A stretch of 38,490 nucleotides of DNA from assembly GCA_025454755.1 (NCBI GenBank), contig JALONV010000016.1, positions 1 to 38,490 on the forward strand, read 5' to 3'. This document shows positions 34,401-38,490 of this stretch, one piece after another; the first letter of the stretch is position 1; each line of letters begins with the position of its first letter. This stretch comes from Bacteroidales bacterium. GTDB lineage: Bacteria; Bacteroidota; Bacteroidia; Bacteroidales; VadinHA17. The position numbers were made by a program, and so were the translations under genes. A model generated the notes under the pieces. That model had not been told where the DNA came from. It searched no databases and saw only the letters and a list, made by a program, of their open reading frames with translations.

Positions 34401-34926
34401 TGTTTCAGGACATGGATTACTCAACAAAGACCTCGACTTCTACTTTGCAACATATAACACTGATTTCCGGCATCCTGAGATTAACGGGATCTCCTTTGAT
34501 GAGATTGAGAGCATTCTTGACAGTATCCCGGCCAGGAAAAAGCTCCTGATGATGGATGCATGCCACAGCGGCGAAGTCGATAAAGATCAAATAAGGGATC
34601 TCACTGCTGAAAAAGAAACAAGTTCGGGTGAAATAAATTTCAGGGGAAATATAAGGGAATACGATTTCCGCAGCAATGGAAAATTATTTTCGCAGTCGGG
34701 TATAACTCTGACTAACTCATTTGATCTTATGCAGGAACTCTTTACCGGCCTTGATAACGGAACGGGGACAACTGTAATCTCTGCAGCAGCCGGAAAAGGC
34801 TATGCACTTGAATCACCCCTCTGGAATAACGGTGTATTTACCTTTTCTATAATAAATGGCTTGAAGAACCGTGCAGCAGATAAAAACAGAGATGGTGCAA
34901 TCACTATATCAGAATTAATTACTTGA
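31417..34926 (+). CDS. Secreted WD40-repeat caspase-family protein, C-terminally truncated
   Basis: The protein has 1169 residues from the ATG at 31417, which directly precedes a signal peptide ending IQAQ. About ten WD40-type blades follow, with repeated SPDGK and VKIWNAESGK elements (residues about 30-740), then a linker and a C14 caspase-like domain (about 925-1165). The catalytic dyad is visible: His999 in FVSGHGLL and Cys1049 in MDACHSGE. The protein stops at ITISELIT, where relatives continue for some tens of residues, and the maturase-gene copy begins 7 bases later, so the tail was probably removed by a deletion. A TAAATTTA about 25 bases upstream of the ATG also precedes its paralogue. 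Export makes a periplasmic or surface protease role more likely than classical cytoplasmic cell suicide. Substrate and trigger are unknown. Confidence 0.88.
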   Translation: MIRSLFCMLTAFILFFFNITHIQAQTPELILPIGHSDIISDACYSPDGKNIATTSVDRTVKIWNAESGKLLLTLDGFTDWEIVNTIKFSTDNKALITYSEAGKVQIWDIKYGQMIPDPEGKYSDIHQETNIIIQPPPNDGMAYRIKIESEVPPVLSPGKERILAAAHLTWHSGEWKKLTWTSDTIYADELYGMVVVSYDSENGKMLKVYFDSTTIDQQNGLVGNEEPFYKICFSPDGNNVMTVSDKCRVYDTESGKLLFTIDEYNIDPHGFSYSKDSKRIVGFGDSTFLFDASDGKLLHTYEAPIKRIYNRFEENEQIVYSCCFSPDGKKFFIVTGKSNSLKIYDVNNGNLILNLTGSSMPLSEAVFSPDARYLLSKSFDEIPTAKIWDLYNGKILHGFVGHEWSNAGYDKEGRSIHTFYQSAHGITTVNKWNPASGERLSTVDLKADSVSGFSPDNKALIAIDKGNIAKILDAETGEQIHSLSKSVGLASKAYYSPDGKIIITSSEFNFANIWDAETGKFMRPLRGLDEDGDSIKLQTYTYIEKLDIETGNPVIDSILQIFEKPFIFSSDSKILISGGDNNLLQRIWNIENGSLVNNFYGRRAAINPDGTRVLIFDMAEDEFSEVPKIWDITANKLLFTLEADPFQRITASFSPDGKNILTVSHDSVKIWDAQNGKLKTPVYFQGTFYDIDWKNEKLVVHDNSRLVIYNIRTGEQLCSLIAIDSTDYLALTPDNYYMGTKNAASRLSWRIGGKLYSFDQFDLQYNRPDIVLERLGNTDTTLIEMYRKAYEKRLKKAGFSEKMFSEEWHTPEMKILNSDSVDYSTDKSTVNLKIFGTDSRYNLNRLMVWVNGIPVYGANGINLTDVKTNSVFKTIKIDLAYGTNNIKVSCINEKGVESLRESVDVEYSPAVRVKPDLYVITMSVSTYKDKRYSLQYAAKDGKDIASLFSTLDQPDGGYGKVSVYTLLNKKAVKENFFSLKHQLSRTKVDDQIIIFVSGHGLLNKDLDFYFATYNTDFRHPEINGISFDEIESILDSIPARKKLLMMDACHSGEVDKDQIRDLTAEKETSSGEINFRGNIREYDFRSNGKLFSQSGITLTNSFDLMQELFTGLDNGTGTTVISAAAGKGYALESPLWNNGVFTFSIINGLKNRAADKNRDGAITISELIT

Positions 34927-34932
34927 CGGTAG

Positions 34933-35010
34933 TGCCGGCTTCAGCATCACATTGAAAGCAGTCGGTCGCTTAAGTTTAAGAGCATCGGAGAAAAGAATGT
35001 TCTTGTTCAT
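34933..35010 (-). pseudogene. Fragment of a second maturase gene (first 26 codons) / repeat copy B
   Basis: On the minus strand this reads ATG AAC AAG AAC and onward for 26 codons identical in protein sequence to the maturase at 29974-31338, with one base difference in 77. Unlike the full gene it has a normal ATG (35010-35008). At the other side it stops abruptly against the end of the WD40-caspase gene. It cannot make a functional enzyme. Confidence 0.85.
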
Positions 35011-35085
35011 ACGAACGTATTTGAACTATTTAAATTGCTGGTAATAAATAAATGTTAAATTTACTAATCCAAAACAAATATAACC

Positions 35086-37770
35086 ATGATAAGCCATACC
35101 GCCAGATTTCTTGCAGTTAATCTCTGCATATTTTTTTGTATTCCAATCCTTACATCACAGGTACCTGAATTAATACTCCCTTTAGGCCACTCAGCACCTG
35201 TAAATGATGCCGCTTACAGCCCTGATGGAAAGAGAATAGCTACATGTTCAAATGACAGAACTGTAAAGATATGGGATGCTGAAAGTGGCAGGTTATTTCT
35301 TACAATTAAAGATTTCTCAGTAATGGATTATCCAAAGGAAATTGCTTTCAGTCCTGATGGAAAATTACTCCTGACCATTGGCAGCGGCACCAGGATAAAT
35401 TTATGGGATCCGATCAGCGGCAAGATGCTGCTTGAAACTTCGCCTGCTGGTGAAACAGGAAAATCAGATGGTGAAGCTTTACTTTCTGCTCTCTTCGGTA
35501 CCAATATAGAGGCGCTCTTCAGTCCTGATAGTAAGTTATTACTGATAAGTATAATAGGAATAAATGTCTGGGATATTCAAAGCAGGAAGATGATTAGAAC
35601 AATAAAAGGTCCTGAAGAAGGTATCAGATCGTTCATTGTGAGTCCTGATAGCAAGTATATCCTTACGAACTCAGCGGAAAGCTCTATTGATCTTTGGGAA
35701 ATAAGTACCGGGAAACTTATACGGAATTTCAGCTCCGACATCGAGTTATCATCCATTTCCGGATCATTCACAGCTGATGGGACAAAAATCATTACCCGCT
35801 CGGAAAGTGAAATAAAACTATGGGATATCCAGAGTGGGGAAATGATATTGAGTTTAAATACTATCCCGGGATCCCGGCATTGTATAAGTCCTGATGGCAA
35901 CAAGATACTCGCAGATGGCAATCTGTACCTTCAGAAAGGAAAGTGGATGGAATCTTCACAAATGAATATGGACTCACCCAGTGACCTCATGGGGCAGATT
36001 GTCGGACTTTACGATGCGATTACTGGGAAAGTTAAAGTGGCATATGTCGATTCCTCGACTATAAAGGATAATCTTTATGTTGGAGATTACCTGCAGGTAT
36101 TCAGTTTAGCCTTCAGCCCTGACCTTAGCAAGGTTATTACTGTTACAGATAAATGCAGGATCTGGGACACGCAAAATGGAACTCTTCTATTCTCAATTGA
36201 GGGATTTTTTGACAATACGACGAAGGCTGAGTTTACACCTGACGGAAGAAGAATATTCATCGCTTCGGCAGCATTTTGTGGTCTCTGCGATGCAGATGAC
36301 GGTAGCTTGATAAACCAGTTCATTATACCTGCAATCAGGTACACAGATGATGGATCTGTTGAATCTCAATATCCGTTTGCCGGTTTCAGCCCTGATGGAA
36401 AAAACATATACATGGTGCCGGACTATTCAAATCATGTCAATATTTATGATGCATTTTCAGGAGAGCTGAAAACAAGTTTAAGCGGAAGCTTAATAGATGT
36501 ATCAGGAGCAACATTCAGCAGTGACGGCAACACTTTAGTCATAAATCCACGCACAGATACTTTTGAAATCAGATCCTGGGACCTTAAAAATGGAAAGTTA
36601 TTAAATCAATTTAAGGAAAATGGTATGGCATATGCCCTTTATCCAAGGGGAGGAATGGCAGTCCATACGTTTTTTACCAATATGATTGACAATGTAACTA
36701 TTAAATCATATAACATTCACACGGGATTACTGATCAGTTCAGTTGATCTCAGGGTAAATCCTTACAGCAACTTTATCTTCAGTCCTGATGAGAAAATACT
36801 TACTGTCATTGATACAAATTTTACTGCAAAAATATTTGATGCAAAGACTGGTGCGGAATTGTATGACCTGCAATCGCCAGTAGGTGATGTATTCTATACT
36901 CCTGACGGGAAAAATATTTTGACCACATCATGGGAAAATTTTGCCAGATTATTCGATATACAAAGTGGGAAACTGATACGTGAATTGAAAGACCTCGAGT
37001 CTTCTGATGAGGGGAGCTTGTATAGTATGTCTGTCCTTAAGGGATATGACGCATCAGGAAATGAAATTCTGGGAGATACGATGGTAAGTGGTGGAACAAT
37101 CACTGCCAAATTCAGCGGCGATGGAAAACGGTTGATAAATACGGGTTCTTTATGGGGTAATATCACCAGAATATGGAATGTGGAAAACGGCAAACTCCTC
37201 AATAGGTTTGAGGGTACTGAAGGCTCAATTAATTATGACGGCTCAAAAGTAATTACTCAGATACAATTTGCAGATACAATAAACGAAATTTATAAAGCAA
37301 TCCCTGTTATATGGGACGCAATCGATGGCAGACAATTATTCAGGCTTGATCCGTTGGAATGGGGATATTCAGCTTTCAGCACTGATGGAAAGAACATCAT
37401 AACCTCCGACTTTGGAGATACGATAAAATTCTGGGATGCCACCACCTATAAACTCCGAAGGAAAATTGTACCAGATGGCGAACTTGTGGATATTGACTGG
37501 AAAAATGACCGGATTATCATTAATGAAAATTCCCAGTTGGTATTCTACAGTATCAATACTGGTCAAAAGCTTTTTTCACTTCTGGTCATGGATTCACAGG
37601 ATTACCTTTTCATTACTCCTGAAAACTACTACTGTGGCACTGAAAATGCCATTAAAAAACTTTCCTGGATAGTTGATGGACAGCTTTATCCCTATGATAA
37701 ATTTAACCTTCAGTATAATCGACCCGATATTGTTCTCCAACAACTTGGAAATTCCCTGAATCATGAATAA
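35086..37770 (+). CDS. Secreted WD40-repeat protein, paralogue lacking the caspase domain
   Basis: The 894-residue protein has a signal peptide ending LTSQ and WD40 blades throughout. It begins VPELILPLGHSAPVNDAAYS, in parallel with TPELILPIGHSDIISDACYS of the gene at 31417, and the two align over their whole WD40 parts with moderate divergence. Both reach LQYNRPDIVL followed by LGN; here the sequence ends after SLNHE, whereas the paralogue goes on to the linker and caspase domain. So the catalytic domain has been lost at a precise point and the protein is at most a binding scaffold. The last 8 bases overlap the start of the TPR gene (ATGAATAA). Confidence 0.85.
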   Translation: MISHTARFLAVNLCIFFCIPILTSQVPELILPLGHSAPVNDAAYSPDGKRIATCSNDRTVKIWDAESGRLFLTIKDFSVMDYPKEIAFSPDGKLLLTIGSGTRINLWDPISGKMLLETSPAGETGKSDGEALLSALFGTNIEALFSPDSKLLLISIIGINVWDIQSRKMIRTIKGPEEGIRSFIVSPDSKYILTNSAESSIDLWEISTGKLIRNFSSDIELSSISGSFTADGTKIITRSESEIKLWDIQSGEMILSLNTIPGSRHCISPDGNKILADGNLYLQKGKWMESSQMNMDSPSDLMGQIVGLYDAITGKVKVAYVDSSTIKDNLYVGDYLQVFSLAFSPDLSKVITVTDKCRIWDTQNGTLLFSIEGFFDNTTKAEFTPDGRRIFIASAAFCGLCDADDGSLINQFIIPAIRYTDDGSVESQYPFAGFSPDGKNIYMVPDYSNHVNIYDAFSGELKTSLSGSLIDVSGATFSSDGNTLVINPRTDTFEIRSWDLKNGKLLNQFKENGMAYALYPRGGMAVHTFFTNMIDNVTIKSYNIHTGLLISSVDLRVNPYSNFIFSPDEKILTVIDTNFTAKIFDAKTGAELYDLQSPVGDVFYTPDGKNILTTSWENFARLFDIQSGKLIRELKDLESSDEGSLYSMSVLKGYDASGNEILGDTMVSGGTITAKFSGDGKRLINTGSLWGNITRIWNVENGKLLNRFEGTEGSINYDGSKVITQIQFADTINEIYKAIPVIWDAIDGRQLFRLDPLEWGYSAFSTDGKNIITSDFGDTIKFWDATTYKLRRKIVPDGELVDIDWKNDRIIINENSQLVFYSINTGQKLFSLLVMDSQDYLFITPENYYCGTENAIKKLSWIVDGQLYPYDKFNLQYNRPDIVLQQLGNSLNHE

Positions 37771-38490
37771 ACTGTTCTTTGGAATCAGATTTTTTTGCTC
37801 TGTTACTTTATTACTTTCTGCATCTGTCGGCTTCTGCCAGACAGCTGAAGAAATGCAAAAAGCAATCTTCAGGATTTTGAAGGTGCAATTTCAGATTATA
37901 ATGAAGCTATAGAGATTAATCCCGGTGATGATAAAGCATATTCCGGAAGGGGATATGCAAGGATAAACCTTCAGGACTATCATGGTGCTATTGATGATTA
38001 TACAAGTGCGATAGAAATCAAAACTTCCTCATCAGCCTACTTTTTCAGGGGCGTGTCACAAAGCCTTCTAGGCTACTATGCTGAGGCCATTGCCGATTAT
38101 ACACTCCAGATAGAGATTGACCCTGAAAACGAATACGCCTTCATTTACAGGGGAAATGCATATATCGAACAGGAAGAGTATAGGAATGCAATCAATGACT
38201 TCTCAAGAGCCATCCGCATTAATCCGGATAAAGGAGATTCATATTTAAGCAGAGGAAAAGCAAATATTGAAGTCAGGGATTTTATAGGGGCGCTTAAAGA
38301 CTTTACCAAAGCAATTGAGATGATCCCTGATGACCCATGGGCACATTATTACAGGGGAGACGTGAAGTTATCAATAAGGGACTATAAAGGCGCTGTTGTT
38401 GATTATACAGATGCGATAAAACTGGATTCTGAGTTTTATGGAGCTTATTTGGGAAGAGGAAAGGCAAAAAACGGCCTGAAGGACTTCCAG
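37763..38490 (+). pseudogene. Secreted TPR-repeat protein, frameshifted near the start, 3' end outside window
   Basis: The ATG at 37763 opens a signal peptide ending GFCQTAEEMQK and would stop after 49 codons. At a run of five A (37857-37861) the frame must shift by one base to continue into NLQDFEGAISDYNEAIEINP and at least five more 34-residue TPR units, for example DYTSAIEIK, DYTLQIEIDPENEYAFIYRG and DFTKAIEMIPDDPWAHYYRG, open to the window end. One more A would restore a single frame. This may be a real mutation, phase variation at the A-run or a sequencing error. It overlaps the WD40 gene upstream by 8 bases and was probably translated with it. TPR arrays bind other proteins. Confidence 0.65.

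Noticed and set aside
37857-37861. Programmed ribosomal frameshift in the TPR gene
   Set aside because: The A-run is short and I see no heptamer with a following structured element, so mutation, slippage or sequencing error is simpler.

Overview
The window is moderately AT-rich and looks like a chromosome segment from a free-living, probably anaerobic or marine member of the Bacteroidota, close to the Bacteroidales/Marinilabiliales. The grounds are Ser-type lipoprotein sulfatases with an anaerobic sulfatase-maturating radical SAM enzyme, secreted WD40-caspase proteins, a -33 TTG / -7 TAnnTTTG promoter, weak Shine-Dalgarno sequences and a four-helix-bundle (S23/IVP) gene. No rRNA, tRNA or CRISPR array was seen.

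Layout. 1-2.6 kb: a MATE exporter cut by the window edge, then arfB and an EamA transporter on the minus strand. 2.6-5.3 kb: an eroded sugar locus, with a GH78 rhamnosidase reduced to its signal peptide and C-terminus, a possible RhaT N-terminal stub and an intact FGGY sugar kinase, followed by a beta-carbonic anhydrase. 5.3-16.4 kb: a compact nine-gene minus-strand operon. In transcription order it encodes a membrane-anchored NHL-like propeller, a 60-residue Cys-rich membrane protein, a Tat-exported multi-cluster ferredoxin, a NapH/NosR-like membrane polyferredoxin, two PQQ-like propellers, a GT4 glycosyltransferase, a LolD-like ATPase and a 1093-residue FtsX-type permease. A decayed third PQQ-like propeller lies just upstream. 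17-25.6 kb: asnB with a readable Bacteroidota promoter, a STAS-like protein, a sulfatase relic, two intact Ser-type sulfatases, a four-helix-bundle gene flanked by inverted G-rich 7-bp repeats, a TPR protein and a PNPOx-fold protein. 25.6-27.6 kb: nested mobile DNA, an intact 1232-bp IS4-type element with 9-bp target duplication inserted between two inverted REP-pair units that sit downstream of a REP/IS200-type Y1 transposase. 27.7-31.3 kb: a QueG-like iron-sulfur protein, a CvrA-type K+/H+ antiporter and the sulfatase-maturating enzyme fused to a SEC-C tail. 31.4 kb to the end: two secreted WD40 paralogues (the first with a caspase domain, the second without) separated by a 77-bp copy of the 5' end of the maturase gene, then a frameshifted TPR gene running off the window.

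How the genes work together. The sulfatases need the maturase to convert their active-site Ser to formylglycine; with the sugar kinase and the rhamnosidase relic this suggests past or present use of sulfated, possibly rhamnose-containing, polysaccharides. The nine-gene operon is the best candidate for an undescribed system. It resembles a NapGH-type quinol dehydrogenase with no terminal reductase in the same operon, joined to extracytoplasmic propellers, a glycosyltransferase and a LolCDE/MacB-like ABC system, so redox-coupled assembly or export of an envelope component is one reading. The last 7 kb shows recent rearrangement: truncated genes, domain loss and a start-codon change from ATG to TTG in the maturase gene.
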